Source: JAIBBG01 sp046304755 | GTDB lineage: Bacteria; Bacteroidota; Bacteroidia; Flavobacteriales_D; Sanyastnellaceae | Length of the DNA: 30,423 nt | NCBI GenBank assembly: GCA_046304755.1 | Contig: JBKCDO010000306.1 | Location: forward strand, 1-30,423 | Direction: 5' to 3' | Shown here: positions 17,901 through 25,477 of the stretch, piece by piece | Layout: the number at the start of each line of letters is the position of its first letter | How positions within the stretch are numbered: the stretch's first letter is position 1 | Notes under the pieces: model-generated | What the model was told of the DNA's origin: nothing | Seen by the model: only the letters and a program-made list of their open reading frames with translations | Databases searched by the model: none | Made by a program: the position numbers and the translations under genes

Positions 17901-18247
17901 AGAACATCAGCTTCGACAGCAGCGTTGCATCAAGCAATGGTGACAATACAACCATCGCTTCTGAAGGATTGGAAAGCAGCAAGCTGACTAGCGAAGTAGC
18001 TGTATCTCCAAACCCTGCTAACAACAACGCAATGTTCACTTTCAAGGCGGCTTATGCTGCGAAGACTTCACTTGAAGTTCTCGACATGACCGGTAAGAAA
18101 GTAGCAGATGTATTCATGGGTACTGTTGAAGCCGGTGCTTCATACAACGTGAACTTCAACGTGAGCGGCCTCGCTACCGGTGTGTACACGTATCGCTTGA
18201 TCAATGGCACTGATGTTAAGATCGATCGCTTGATCATTAACAAATAA
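11951..18247 (+). CDS. Giant T9SS-secreted HYR-like repeat protein 1 (2098 aa)
   Basis: Layout: a long signal peptide (residues 1-46, ending SYAKAQ); a Ser- and Asp-rich stretch (about 47-105, many DDDG units); a short Cys/His motif (about 110-141); 17 HYR-like modules of ~75-85 aa (155 to ~2000); and a type A T9SS sorting domain (about 2013-2098). A typical module reads VEC, then DNC, then GxC, RTWxAxDxCGN and DTTAP, so about four Cys that probably form two disulfides. Module 2 (about 278-460) and module 17 (about 1768-1960) each contain an inserted aromatic-rich ~170-aa domain that I cannot name. Module 12 contains a DUF4114-like insert (about 1246-1370, with EEGGDDWNDMVL). The expected location is the cell surface or the medium; adhesion or matrix formation is an inference only. 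Ala/Val/Thr/Pro codons mostly end in T and Asn/Tyr/Phe codons in C, as in highly expressed genes. Confidence 0.9.
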   Translation: MNFFTNSCTALVAGVDVFNAKFLNALKALFFCLMVLLWGGSYAKAQSDSTASASVSSELRSGDDSGDNDDSDDDDGDDDGDDDGDDDGDDDEAHNDDDDDDDDDDQVAICHQLGNGGSITIYVNQNAVQAHLNHGDYLGVCDDGQNNDVPCELALVVNCPADVTVECGQEGNFDFTGTPDISGEFCTEQLNVNFEDALISCTPCGKVISRTWIISVGNLVEVCTQIITSQDTQGPEFIGLDAELNVQCRDEVYFQDVTAVDACSGETTIETWNSNTGEVDSECIATTAFGPGADWAVWLPTLSSASGANFVFDAAGGHFDQFADGSAHLHGTVVNTMNANEQFIVDLWFENKADWAAWSAQGRNYKNDLLLACATNNHQAWDYYELVGGFSTLTGAGDLAGDVLYLYHLPNNYYFGFQIGVGANNKNCENGLSGWFTYEGFAGNEHISGHGDVNVDVQCDPNLNQNCIHNTSFTNLYRAVDGCGRATVASQQVIVNDTTAPVFSNCPESFTMECSDPAAPVAEGLEATDNCSGDVVIAYLGEVAEGGPCYSTLTRTWSATDLCGNRAECVQVITIVDTTAPVLNNLPEGEITVECDAVPAAAGVTIEDNCDQNPTLVYNEERIDGNCPSNYTLIRTWYGYDQCENTTVTYQQTINVQDTTAPTFDPYEFYAHIECDQIPAIIPASDNCGQATVVVIEETLNSGGCLGTLHRVYRATDECGNSSEAEQYIAILDNTAPEFVGLPEDNTVECSEVVLNNDGGVTGTDNCENEVVITYSEQYVGQDDDCPETYDIIRTWVATDACDNQSTATRTTQVQDTTAPEFVSFPQDMTISCSDSIPAVEYPVAVDNCDSEVDVAFGEAIMPGSCPQHYTIHRTFRAYDNCQNETVETQVITVIDETAPVFAEQNNQFTYECNTEIPVTTPEAEDNCGEVSLSFIDSDNEGSSCYYTISRVWTAVDECNNASEFTQYIHIQDTTAPVISGVAQLDRPCDDYAGIYVNVSDNCNEYSVDYTDEMVSGSCAGNVIRHYTATDVCGNVSAEFVQVIHLSDAVAPVIAFVTPNMTVECGDEYGVQPASFTDNCDQELDITSDFSSSTDGCTTIETYTWTATDHCGNSTTATTVVTIVDTTNPYFTALPENVTANCDETIPGFGEYAAADNCDSEVEVSVEESIIPGNCPQSYTIERVYRAFDNCGNQVVESRYVYVIDQYAPVFEEQSSAFSYECGEEIPVIEPVANDNCSDNITYSYFDSETLSSDSIPGYSSQGIYLDLRDYEGLVAVSMSTSQESGIFHFINIPNVDYIPENAGTRNYTLQGGQVYGPCTAPYGTLYIGEETPVGGIRLILVEEGGDDWNDMVLTINVGRFSRLNGTPVSQNPCEQQFTRTWTASDECGNSSTFDQHITIVDTQAPVVNPYAVEIEMPCDAVSNEILISAEDCNEVVITYTDEHVSGGCAGKIMRTYSVSDVCGNQTSGLIQQIITLIDVTAPAVAVAPVDATIECGDDVPSYNPQWSDNCADYTDLIETAFQQVTEDACTTIIYQTWTAVDPCGNSTTVSRTITIVDSTAPEFTYVPQDENRECTQEDFVAPAYAIDNCSDVTISHSDVIVGGQCAANYTIERTYRASDECGNYSEYVQHINVSDNYGPIWGENQSQFVYECGSDATVVEPVAYDACSLFSMDYTQGETWVDGCNSGFTRTWIAVDACGNASQPFVQYISFEDTTEPMLSGCPQDLVLACTDAVPAPAEVTAYDSCDENVQVYYEEHIIGDAPAEGSIADCNLITPARSVGNPCGYPYDWAMAMFAMPTAHRYYQVVDGHLVQYPGGSLHLLAQLENAVNPGSGFYVDVTFAGGMDWATWSTQGFPTSFKADCGAEDANFASWTYFLLQAGPGAELTGYGAYEGSLINLVHAPANHYFGFQLGDGANNYNTADNGFGGWFSYTGVFRSNQNQDLSSVTGAGDFAFELDCCPDYSIQRQWTAIDCSGNAVTCTQNISFDSSVASSNGDNTTIASEGLESSKLTSEVAVSPNPANNNAMFTFKAAYAAKTSLEVLDMTGKKVADVFMGTVEAGASYNVNFNVSGLATGVYTYRLINGTDVKIDRLIINK

Positions 18248-18249
18248 TC

Positions 18250-18311
18250 CATAGGTCAAAACCTAACTTGAAGGGCCCCTTCTCGGTTTAACCGAGAGGG
18301 GCTTTTCTTTT
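18250..18311 (+). terminator. Double hairpin terminator after giant gene 1
   Basis: A small hairpin (TAGGT-caaa-ACCTA, about 18252-18266) is followed by a strong one: gccccttctcgg (18275-18286), loop TTTAA, ccgagaggggc (18292-18302), then TTTTCTTTT. The same pair of hairpins follows giant gene 2. Confidence 0.9.
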
Positions 18312-18312
18312 A

Positions 18313-18347
18313 GTGGCGAGTGGCGAGTGGCGAATGGCGAGTGGCGA
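18313..18347 (+). repeat. Heptamer array after the giant gene 1 terminator
   Basis: Five heptamers: GTGGCGA three times, ATGGCGA, GTGGCGA. They start directly after the terminator U-tract. Confidence 0.9.
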
Positions 18348-18475
18348 GAGAAGGCCATTTGCTTGGCCATCTGCTCATGACCAGAAGATGGGGTAGCGAC
18401 GCACTGCAGTGCGTCGTGCCATTCGCGAAAAGAAATGGAATCCATCACCCCACCGCGGTGCGTCGTTGCATGCAA
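18348..18475. repeat. REP-like palindromic element, copy 1
   Basis: A perfect 20-bp palindrome with core CGCACTGCAGTGCG lies at 18397-18416. A diverged second core (ACCGCGGTGCGTCG, from 18452) lies 49 bases further on. The left flank (18350-18396, containing TTGCTTGGCCATCTG) and the inter-core sequence (TTCGCGAAA, then TCCATCA) recur after giant gene 2. No protein-coding sense was found; short open frames here merely translate the repeat. Confidence 0.8.
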
Positions 18476-18684
18476 AAAAGAATCATCGTATCCATTTTTA
18501 CCGTTCAAAAACCGTTGATAACCTGTTAATAAACAGACGCCCACATCCCTAAATCCCGTTTTTATCTACGTTTTTTATCGTTTTATCGAAACTTATGTAT
18601 ATTTGCACCGAAAACTCAAGCTAAATAGTCCCTCCGCCTGGCGCTTACGCTAGTTCACTGTTTACTAACCAAATTCTATTTTCA
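18476..18684 (+). promoter_or_regulatory. Upstream region and putative promoter of giant gene 2
   Basis: TATATTTG (18598-18605) matches the -7 box, with a T-run (18571-18576) about 22 bases upstream instead of a clean TTTG. The predicted leader is about 70 bases, similar to that of giant gene 1. Nothing else was recognised here. Confidence 0.5.
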
Positions 18685-21600
18685 ATGGAAAAAACTCAAC
18701 ATTCCATTGGAAGCTATGCGCAAAAAACAACCACGAGTTGGCGTATGTCTGCTTCCATACAAACACTCGTTGTTTGTTTCTTGTTTGCCCTGTGGGGCTC
18801 GGGAAATCTCTATTCCCAGGCTCAACCATCTGCCGGTTGCACACGCACCTTTACATCCGATGAAGACTTCAACGAAGGACTTCTGCTGAGCGTAAATACC
18901 AGTGTTTCCGGATCGCTGCGCCTTGACCAACCCGGTCAGCCGCTTCCCTTCGTTTATATCCCTTGCAGTGCCCGTGGAACTGTAGTAAGGATTAATGTCA
19001 CCACCGGAGAAATCGTAGGTGAATATTCCACTGCACCTAGCGGAATGGGTAAGAATCCATCGCGAACTACTGTCGATAAGGATGGTAACGTTTGGGTATC
19101 TAACCGTGACGAAAGCAGCTCCCTCAATGGGGTAGCCAAAGGTTCTGTGGTACGCATTGGACTTGTCATTGGCGGAACTCGCTGCGATGCTGACGGTATC
19201 GCTAATCCTGCAGGACAATACCTTAAGCCACCCTTCATTTTTAATACATGCATTGACCGAAATGGCGATGGCCTTATTAAAACTTCAAGAGGACTTGGTA
19301 ATATCCTCAACTGGTCAAATGCAGGTGGCGTTGACACTGATGGCGGCGTAGCCACCGCGGAAGACGAGGCAATTACCGTTTTCACTCGTGTAATGGCAAC
19401 CGGCGCGCGCACCTTAGCTGTTGATGAATTTGGAGATATTTGGGTAGGAGGATCAAGCAACCGCTACCATGAAAAACTGCATGGTCAAACCGGCAATAGC
19501 CTTTATGTAGCGGGAGAACCAAACACACTGATGAATATTGGTGTTGGTGGTTACGGTGGTCTAATCGATGGCAACGGTGTGCTTTGGTCTACCGGTGGCC
19601 CCGATGTACCCGTTCTGCGTTTCGATCCTGATGGCGCTCCTTTTCCAGCTGCTCAAAGCTTGAGCGGAAGAGGCGATTACGGACTGGGAATTGATCCCAA
19701 TACCGGTGAAATCTGGTGTACAAAATACCAAGGAAATCTCATTTACAAACTTAGCCCCGCAGGAGATGTTATCGGAGTTTACCCTCATGGAAATCAAACC
19801 GGAATGGGATTGGCTGTGGATGCTGAAGGCAATGTTTGGGTTGCTCACGGAGGTGGTGCTTCATCCATTGGTCACTTAAAAACGGATGGAACCTTTGTAG
19901 GAAATGTGGCTATCCCTGGAACAGGCCCAATTGGTGTAGCCATAGATAAAGACGGAAAAGTTTGGACTGCTTGTATCAGCACAAATAACGCTATTCGTAT
20001 TGACCCAAATGCAGGTGGTATTGGTGGTGGTGCCAACACTATTGGCGCTGTCGACTTAAATGTTGACTTAGGTGCAGGTGCGGGCCCTTACACCTACAGC
20101 GATATGACCGGTTTCGTTGTAATCAACGCTACTGTTCCTTCAGGAAGCTGGACTGTTGTTCACGATGGCCAAGTTGCAGGTCGCAAGTGGGGTAAAATCA
20201 CTTGGAATGCTGAAACACCTGACATGACAGGTATTCGCGTTGAAGCCCGCGCTTCTGACGATGCACTTGGACTTGCCTTGTTGCCGTTCGTAGAAGTCGG
20301 AAACGGTGAAGAATTCTGCTGCGCCGGTGTTACCGGTCGCTACGTTGAAATCCGTACCACCCTCTTCCGCGGAATCACGGTGAACGAAACTCCGGTGTTG
20401 TATGATCTCACTATCGAATGTTGCGAAATCTATCCAAACGAATTGCCTTCAATCGCTTCTTCACGCGGTTGCAATCCAACGGATACATTGACCCTGCCTG
20501 CTGATCAGCCTTTCAGCATGTCCTTCTTTGGATCTGATCCGGATGCTGACCAGGCGTTGACCATTTCGGCCAACCTATTGCCGGCCGGCGCTTCGTTAGT
20601 GCAAGACTCTGCTTCAACCAACCCGGTTAGCGCAGTTTTCTCTTGGACTCCGACGGTAGCACAAGTAGGTGTTTACAACATCACCTTCAAAGTAGACGAT
20701 ATCTATTGCTACAATGATTTGTGTCCGAAAGTCCTCGAGGTAATCCCTTGCGTTCCTTTCTCTATCTATGGTGTTGATCCCCTCGTTGAAGTTCAGTGCT
20801 TGGAAGACAAGCCCGGATTCCAGGAAGGCGTATACGCCTATGATGAGTGCACCGGTTTCTATGGTGAAATCGAAACATGGGAAAGCCAAACCGGCAGCCC
20901 TGAAGTAGAATGCAGTGCCACAACAGCTCTCGGACCCGGCGCCGACTGGGCTATCTGGTTGGAGGATCTGGAAGAAAGCGGCGACGTTGCTTCTTCATAC
21001 TTCCACTTCGATGCTAACGGTGGAACATTCAAGCAGTTCACTGATGGAACCGCTCACCTTTACGGTACAATCGAAAACAGCCTCAACAGCAACCAAAAGT
21101 TTGTAGTTGATTTCTGGTTTGATGAAAAGCGCGATTGGTCTGCATGGAGCGCACTTGGTCGTAGCTACAAAAACGACTTGCACCTGAACTGTGCTATCGC
21201 CAACCACCCTGAGTGGGAATACTACGAATTGAAAGGCGGCTTCTCCACCCTGACCGGAGCCGGTTCATTGGCAGGTGATGTATTGTATGCTTACCACACT
21301 CCATCTAACTTCTACTATGGTTTCCAGGTGGGTGATGGCGCTAACAGCAAAAACTGTAACCACGGTATGTCGGGCTGGTTCCGCTACGATGGTTTCGTTG
21401 ATGGTGAACACATCGTTGGTAACGGTGACGTGAACGTTGATACTGATTGCGACACCATTTCTGACCCTAGCGGTTGCATCCACAACACATCGTACACTTA
21501 TTTCTACCGTTCAGAAAACGAAAACGGATTCGCATTGATCGAAACACAGCAAGTTGTCATCGAAGACACTACTGCTCCTGTGTTCGACAACTGCGCTCCT

Positions 21601-24600
21601 AGTGTTGTATTGGCTTGCGAAGACAGCATTCCTGCGCTTCCAATCCCAACAGCTACTGACAACTGCGTAGGAGATGTAGCCATCGCATTCCTCGGAGAGG
21701 TTATCGAAGGTGAAGGTTGCATCCGCACCATCACACGCACTTGGTCTGCAACGGACATTTGTGGTAACCGCGCTGAATGCACACAAGTCATTTCAATCGC
21801 TGATAACGCAGCACCGGTATTGGGTAACCTGCCTGTAGCTGAAATCACGGTTGAATGTGATGCCGTTCCTGCACCTGCTCAGGTAACTGCTACTGACAAC
21901 TGCGACGAAGATCCGACAGTAATCTACAACCAACAGCGTATCGACGGCAACTGCCCAAGCTACTTCACCTTGGTTCGCACCTGGTATGCAATCGATGATT
22001 GCGAAAACGTATCTGAAACGTTCACTCAAGTCATCCACGTTCAGGATACTACTGCTCCAGTTGTTAATCCTTTCGATACTGAAGTGGAAATGCCTTGCGA
22101 TAACATCAGCACTACGATTTCAATCAGCGCAACAGACAACTGTGGCGATGTGAACATCACGTTCTCTGATGAATACGTGAGCGGTGCTTGCGCCGGCCGT
22201 ATCATCCGTACATACTATGTAAGTGATGAGTGTGGCAACCAAACTCCGGGCATGATCCAACAGATCATCAACCTGATCGACGTTACAGCTCCAACAGTTG
22301 TTAGCCAGACTCCAAACCAAACCTTACAGTGCGGTGCTCCTATTGCGTCATGCGCAATGCCTTCAGCACTGCAAAATGGCTTGGTTGCATGGTATCCGTT
22401 CTGCGGAAATGCTAATGATGAGAGTGGTAATGGCTTGAACGGCACAGTGCGCGGAGCACAATTGACCGCCGACCGTTTCGGCAATCCAAACAGCGCCTAC
22501 GCATTCACTACCGATCAAGACATCATCGTTCCTGGAACAGAAGGTCAAAACATTTACCCATTCTCAGTGAGCTTGTGGTACAATGTCAATGACATTACCG
22601 GTGTCTATGATGAAGCGAACATCTTCTCTAAATACTCTCCGGCCATTTGGAATGGTTATGCCATCATCACAGCCAATATGGGCCCTGAAGAAGGTGTTGA
22701 TTTCTATCCAACGGTTAAGGCTTGGTATCTCAAGTCATTCGGTGATCGCTTGATTGGTCGTTACGGTAGCGCGCCTTTCGAACATGGTAACCTTAACCTC
22801 GATCAGTGGTACCACATGGTATTTACCGCATCTAACCAAGGTGGTAAAATCTATGTGAACGGAAACCTCATTTCTGAAGATACGTGGGAAGGAAACCCTG
22901 GTGCATCTAGCAACAGTTTGCTTTGGAAAATTGGTGGTCTGTATGACCGTTGGTTCAATGGCAAGGTGGATGACGTTGCCGTTTACAACCGTGAACTCAC
23001 CGCTACCGAAGCTCAGCAACTTTACGCTCTGCAGGGTGGTGTTGCTGAAAACAATGGCGGTGCTTCAAGCAGCTACGTTGTGAATCCTCCTGTATTCTCA
23101 GACAACTGCGACCAGGAATTGTCAATCACTCCGGGCTACAGCTCTGTAACCGAAGGATGCACGATTACTGAAACCTACACATGGACAGCAACAGACGACT
23201 GTGGAAATTCTAGCACGGCTACAACCGTTGTTACAACGACCGACAACACAGCTCCTGTATTTGTTGGAGTGCCCGGTGATCGCTACTACGATTGTAACGA
23301 CACATTCGGTGTTGATAACGTGATTGCAGAAGACAATTGTTCAGATGTAACCATCACACACAGTGATGAGCTGGTTCCAGGCTACTGCCAATACAGCTAC
23401 ACCATCGTTCGCACATTCCGCGCGGAAGACGAGTGCGGCAACTTTAGCACGTATGTTCAATTGATCAACGTGAGCGACGAATACGGTCCGGTGTGGTTGT
23501 CAGGTCAATCACAGTTCAACTACGCATGCGGTGAAACTGCAGCAGTAGTTCCTCCAACAGCTGTTGACAACTGCAGCGATTTCTCTATCGACTATGTTGA
23601 CAGTCCTGTTTGGGTAGATGGTTGCACCAACGGTTTCGACCGCACGTGGATCGCTGTTGACGCTTGCGGAAACACAAGCTCACCTTTCGTTCAGCACATC
23701 ATCTTCGAAGACACTACAGATCCAATCTTGGTAGGTTGTCCTCAAGACCTTGTGTTGGCTTGCGGCTCTTCACTTCCGGCACCTGCTGTAGTGACTGCAA
23801 TTGATGACTGTGACGATAACGTTCAGGTGTACTACGAGCAACACGTATTCGGCAATGCTCCGGAAGAAGGATCAATTGCTGATTGCAACTTGATGACTCC
23901 TGTTCGTCCTGCAGGTAACCCATGCGGTTATCCATACGACTGGGCTATGGCCATGTTCAGCATGCCTGCTGCACACCGCTACTACACAGTAGACAACGGA
24001 AGCCTTGTTCAGTATCCTGATGGATCACTTCACTTGACTGCTACTATGCGCAACGCGATGAATCCTGCAAACGGATGGAACGTTGACGTATGGTTCGCCG
24101 GCAACATGGATTGGAACACATGGTCTAATCAAGCTTTTCCAACCAGCTTCAAGGCTGATTGCGGCGGTGTTGATGCCAACTTCGCTTCATGGAAGTACTT
24201 CTTATTGACTCCGGGTGCTAACACTGAGTTGACCGGTTTCGGTGACTATGCCGGATCTGCGCTCAACCTCATTCATGCTCCTGCCAACAAGTACTTCGGT
24301 TATCAGTTGGGTGACGGTGCTAACAACTACAATGCAGCTGATAATGGCTTCGGTGGTTGGTTCAGCTACTCAGGTGTATTCCACACTTCACCAAACGCTG
24401 CGTTGGTTGAAATGTCCGGTGCAGGTGACTTTGCACTGGAGTTGGATTGCTGCTCTGATTACTCTGTAGAGCGTCAGTGGACTGCTATCGATTGCTCAGG
24501 CAATTCGGTAACCTGCACACAAACCATCAGCTTTGACGGTATTGTTACACCAGGAAATGGTGACAATACTACCATCGCAAGCGAAGGTTTGGAAAGCAGC

Positions 24601-24867
24601 AAGCTGACCAGCACCATTGCTGTATCACCAAATCCAGCTAACAACAATGCACTGTTCACTTTCAAAGCCGCTCACACAGCGAAGACTTCACTCGAAGTAT
24701 TCGACATGACCGGTAAGAAAGTAGCGGATGTATTCATGGGATCAGTAGAAGCCGGTGCTTCATATAACGTGGATTACAACGTGAGCGATCTCGCTACCGG
24801 TGTTTACACGTATCGCTTGACCAACGGTGCTGATGTGAAGATTGAACGTCTGATCATCAACAAATAA
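18685..24867 (+). CDS. Giant T9SS-secreted beta-propeller/HYR-like/LamG protein 2 (2060 aa)
   Basis: Layout: signal peptide (residues 1-47; an alternative ATG at 18745 would give a normal-length one). A beta-propeller of NHL/streptogramin-lyase type follows (about 85-460; repeats such as GLAVDAEGNVWVAHGG and GVAIDKDGKVWTA). Then come a beta-rich region of unknown type (about 470-590), an Ig-like segment (about 590-690), 8 HYR-like modules (about 692-1960) and a T9SS type A sorting domain (about 1975-2060). The unnamed aromatic-rich domain is inserted in the first (about 742-920) and last (about 1735-1922) modules. A LamG/concanavalin-A-like domain (about 1220-1450; GLVAWYPFCGNANDESGNG to VDDVAVYNRELTATE) is inserted in the fifth. 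The last modules and sorting domain are close to those of protein 1, which points to duplication. Carbohydrate or matrix binding is possible through LamG, but not shown. Confidence 0.9.
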   Translation: MEKTQHSIGSYAQKTTTSWRMSASIQTLVVCFLFALWGSGNLYSQAQPSAGCTRTFTSDEDFNEGLLLSVNTSVSGSLRLDQPGQPLPFVYIPCSARGTVVRINVTTGEIVGEYSTAPSGMGKNPSRTTVDKDGNVWVSNRDESSSLNGVAKGSVVRIGLVIGGTRCDADGIANPAGQYLKPPFIFNTCIDRNGDGLIKTSRGLGNILNWSNAGGVDTDGGVATAEDEAITVFTRVMATGARTLAVDEFGDIWVGGSSNRYHEKLHGQTGNSLYVAGEPNTLMNIGVGGYGGLIDGNGVLWSTGGPDVPVLRFDPDGAPFPAAQSLSGRGDYGLGIDPNTGEIWCTKYQGNLIYKLSPAGDVIGVYPHGNQTGMGLAVDAEGNVWVAHGGGASSIGHLKTDGTFVGNVAIPGTGPIGVAIDKDGKVWTACISTNNAIRIDPNAGGIGGGANTIGAVDLNVDLGAGAGPYTYSDMTGFVVINATVPSGSWTVVHDGQVAGRKWGKITWNAETPDMTGIRVEARASDDALGLALLPFVEVGNGEEFCCAGVTGRYVEIRTTLFRGITVNETPVLYDLTIECCEIYPNELPSIASSRGCNPTDTLTLPADQPFSMSFFGSDPDADQALTISANLLPAGASLVQDSASTNPVSAVFSWTPTVAQVGVYNITFKVDDIYCYNDLCPKVLEVIPCVPFSIYGVDPLVEVQCLEDKPGFQEGVYAYDECTGFYGEIETWESQTGSPEVECSATTALGPGADWAIWLEDLEESGDVASSYFHFDANGGTFKQFTDGTAHLYGTIENSLNSNQKFVVDFWFDEKRDWSAWSALGRSYKNDLHLNCAIANHPEWEYYELKGGFSTLTGAGSLAGDVLYAYHTPSNFYYGFQVGDGANSKNCNHGMSGWFRYDGFVDGEHIVGNGDVNVDTDCDTISDPSGCIHNTSYTYFYRSENENGFALIETQQVVIEDTTAPVFDNCAPSVVLACEDSIPALPIPTATDNCVGDVAIAFLGEVIEGEGCIRTITRTWSATDICGNRAECTQVISIADNAAPVLGNLPVAEITVECDAVPAPAQVTATDNCDEDPTVIYNQQRIDGNCPSYFTLVRTWYAIDDCENVSETFTQVIHVQDTTAPVVNPFDTEVEMPCDNISTTISISATDNCGDVNITFSDEYVSGACAGRIIRTYYVSDECGNQTPGMIQQIINLIDVTAPTVVSQTPNQTLQCGAPIASCAMPSALQNGLVAWYPFCGNANDESGNGLNGTVRGAQLTADRFGNPNSAYAFTTDQDIIVPGTEGQNIYPFSVSLWYNVNDITGVYDEANIFSKYSPAIWNGYAIITANMGPEEGVDFYPTVKAWYLKSFGDRLIGRYGSAPFEHGNLNLDQWYHMVFTASNQGGKIYVNGNLISEDTWEGNPGASSNSLLWKIGGLYDRWFNGKVDDVAVYNRELTATEAQQLYALQGGVAENNGGASSSYVVNPPVFSDNCDQELSITPGYSSVTEGCTITETYTWTATDDCGNSSTATTVVTTTDNTAPVFVGVPGDRYYDCNDTFGVDNVIAEDNCSDVTITHSDELVPGYCQYSYTIVRTFRAEDECGNFSTYVQLINVSDEYGPVWLSGQSQFNYACGETAAVVPPTAVDNCSDFSIDYVDSPVWVDGCTNGFDRTWIAVDACGNTSSPFVQHIIFEDTTDPILVGCPQDLVLACGSSLPAPAVVTAIDDCDDNVQVYYEQHVFGNAPEEGSIADCNLMTPVRPAGNPCGYPYDWAMAMFSMPAAHRYYTVDNGSLVQYPDGSLHLTATMRNAMNPANGWNVDVWFAGNMDWNTWSNQAFPTSFKADCGGVDANFASWKYFLLTPGANTELTGFGDYAGSALNLIHAPANKYFGYQLGDGANNYNAADNGFGGWFSYSGVFHTSPNAALVEMSGAGDFALELDCCSDYSVERQWTAIDCSGNSVTCTQTISFDGIVTPGNGDNTTIASEGLESSKLTSTIAVSPNPANNNALFTFKAAHTAKTSLEVFDMTGKKVADVFMGSVEAGASYNVDYNVSDLATGVYTYRLTNGADVKIERLIINK

Positions 24868-24869
24868 TC

Positions 24870-24931
24870 CGTAGGTCAATAACCTAATTTGAGAGGCCCT
24901 TCTCGGTTTAACCGGGAGGGGCTTTTCTTTT
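24870..24931 (+). terminator. Double hairpin terminator after giant gene 2
   Basis: The same arrangement as after giant gene 1: TAGGT...ACCTA, then gcccttctcgg (24896-24906), loop TTTAA, ccgggaggggc (24912-24922) with G-U pairs, then TTTTCTTTT. The similarity shows that the duplicated block extends past the stop codon. Confidence 0.88.
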
Positions 24932-24973
24932 GAAGGGCGAAGGGCGAAGGGCGAATGGCGAATGGCGAGTGAA
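24932..24973 (+). repeat. Heptamer array after the giant gene 2 terminator
   Basis: Six heptamers: GAAGGGC three times, GAATGGC twice, GAGTGAA. They start directly after the terminator U-tract. The repeat variant differs from that in the matching position after giant gene 1. Confidence 0.9.
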
Positions 24974-25175
24974 GGGCCTTTTGCTTGGCCATCTGTTCAT
25001 AGCGAGAAGAAGGGGTAGCGACGCACTGCTGTGCGTCATTGTTCGCGAAAGAAAAGGCTTCCATCAACCCACTGCTGTGCGTCATTGTTCGCGAAAGAAA
25101 AGGCTTCCATCAACCCACCGCTGTGCTTCGCGGCATTGGCTAAAGAATAGGCTTCCATCACCCCGCTGCAGTGCG
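24974..25175. repeat. REP-like element, copy 2, with a 46-bp tandem repeat
   Basis: The left flank (24974-25020) is close to that of copy 1. From 25025, three 46-bp units follow (starts 25025, 25071, 25117), the first two almost identical, plus a partial fourth near 25163-25175. Each unit carries an ACTGCTGTGCGTC-like core, TTCGCGAAAGAAAAGG and CTTCCATCAACCC. This is an expanded version of the element after giant gene 1. Open frames here only translate the repeat. Confidence 0.85.
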
Positions 25176-25477
25176 TAGTGGAACTCAACGCACATTTTCT
25201 CATGAATCAACAGGTATCAGCGTCGCGCAACTGCATCAACTCCTTCGATGAATTAGAATAATGCCCCCATTAAAAAACGCTATTCACACCTTGTTCACAA
25301 GAAGGCGCTTTCGACGAATATTTTCATAGTAGAGACCAATGACAAATCACAGGTCTTACAAACAAGAATCTTGTTCATATATCCATCTTGAATGTTGATT
25401 AGTGCGAGTACACCAAAGACAGTTTCGTCTAAATCTTTGGCCCGTTAATCTTGTTTTAACCTAACACTTTTTAATCC
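25176..25477 (+). promoter_or_regulatory. Upstream region of giant gene 3
   Basis: About 300 bases without a gene. AATCTTTG (25432-25439) is a 7/8 match to the -7 box and lies 38 bases before the ATG at 25478. A perfect 7+1+7 inverted repeat AACAAGAATCTTGTT (25361-25375) lies upstream and could be a protein-binding site. Nothing else was recognised. Confidence 0.35.

Noticed and set aside
18320..18529. A 69-codon open frame whose product resembles that of another frame at 24930-25178
   Set aside because: Both frames run through heptamer arrays and the REP-like element, so the similarity is that of the repeats. There is no promoter or protein signature, and repeated peptide blocks simply follow the 46-bp units.
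18682..19218. A 178-codon minus-strand frame over the 5' part of giant gene 2
   Set aside because: It is antisense to a clear signal peptide and propeller coding region, and has no domain features of its own.
25025..25175. Regular 46-bp repeats as a possible CRISPR array
   Set aside because: The units are contiguous with no unique spacers, the copies degrade progressively, and no cas genes are present.
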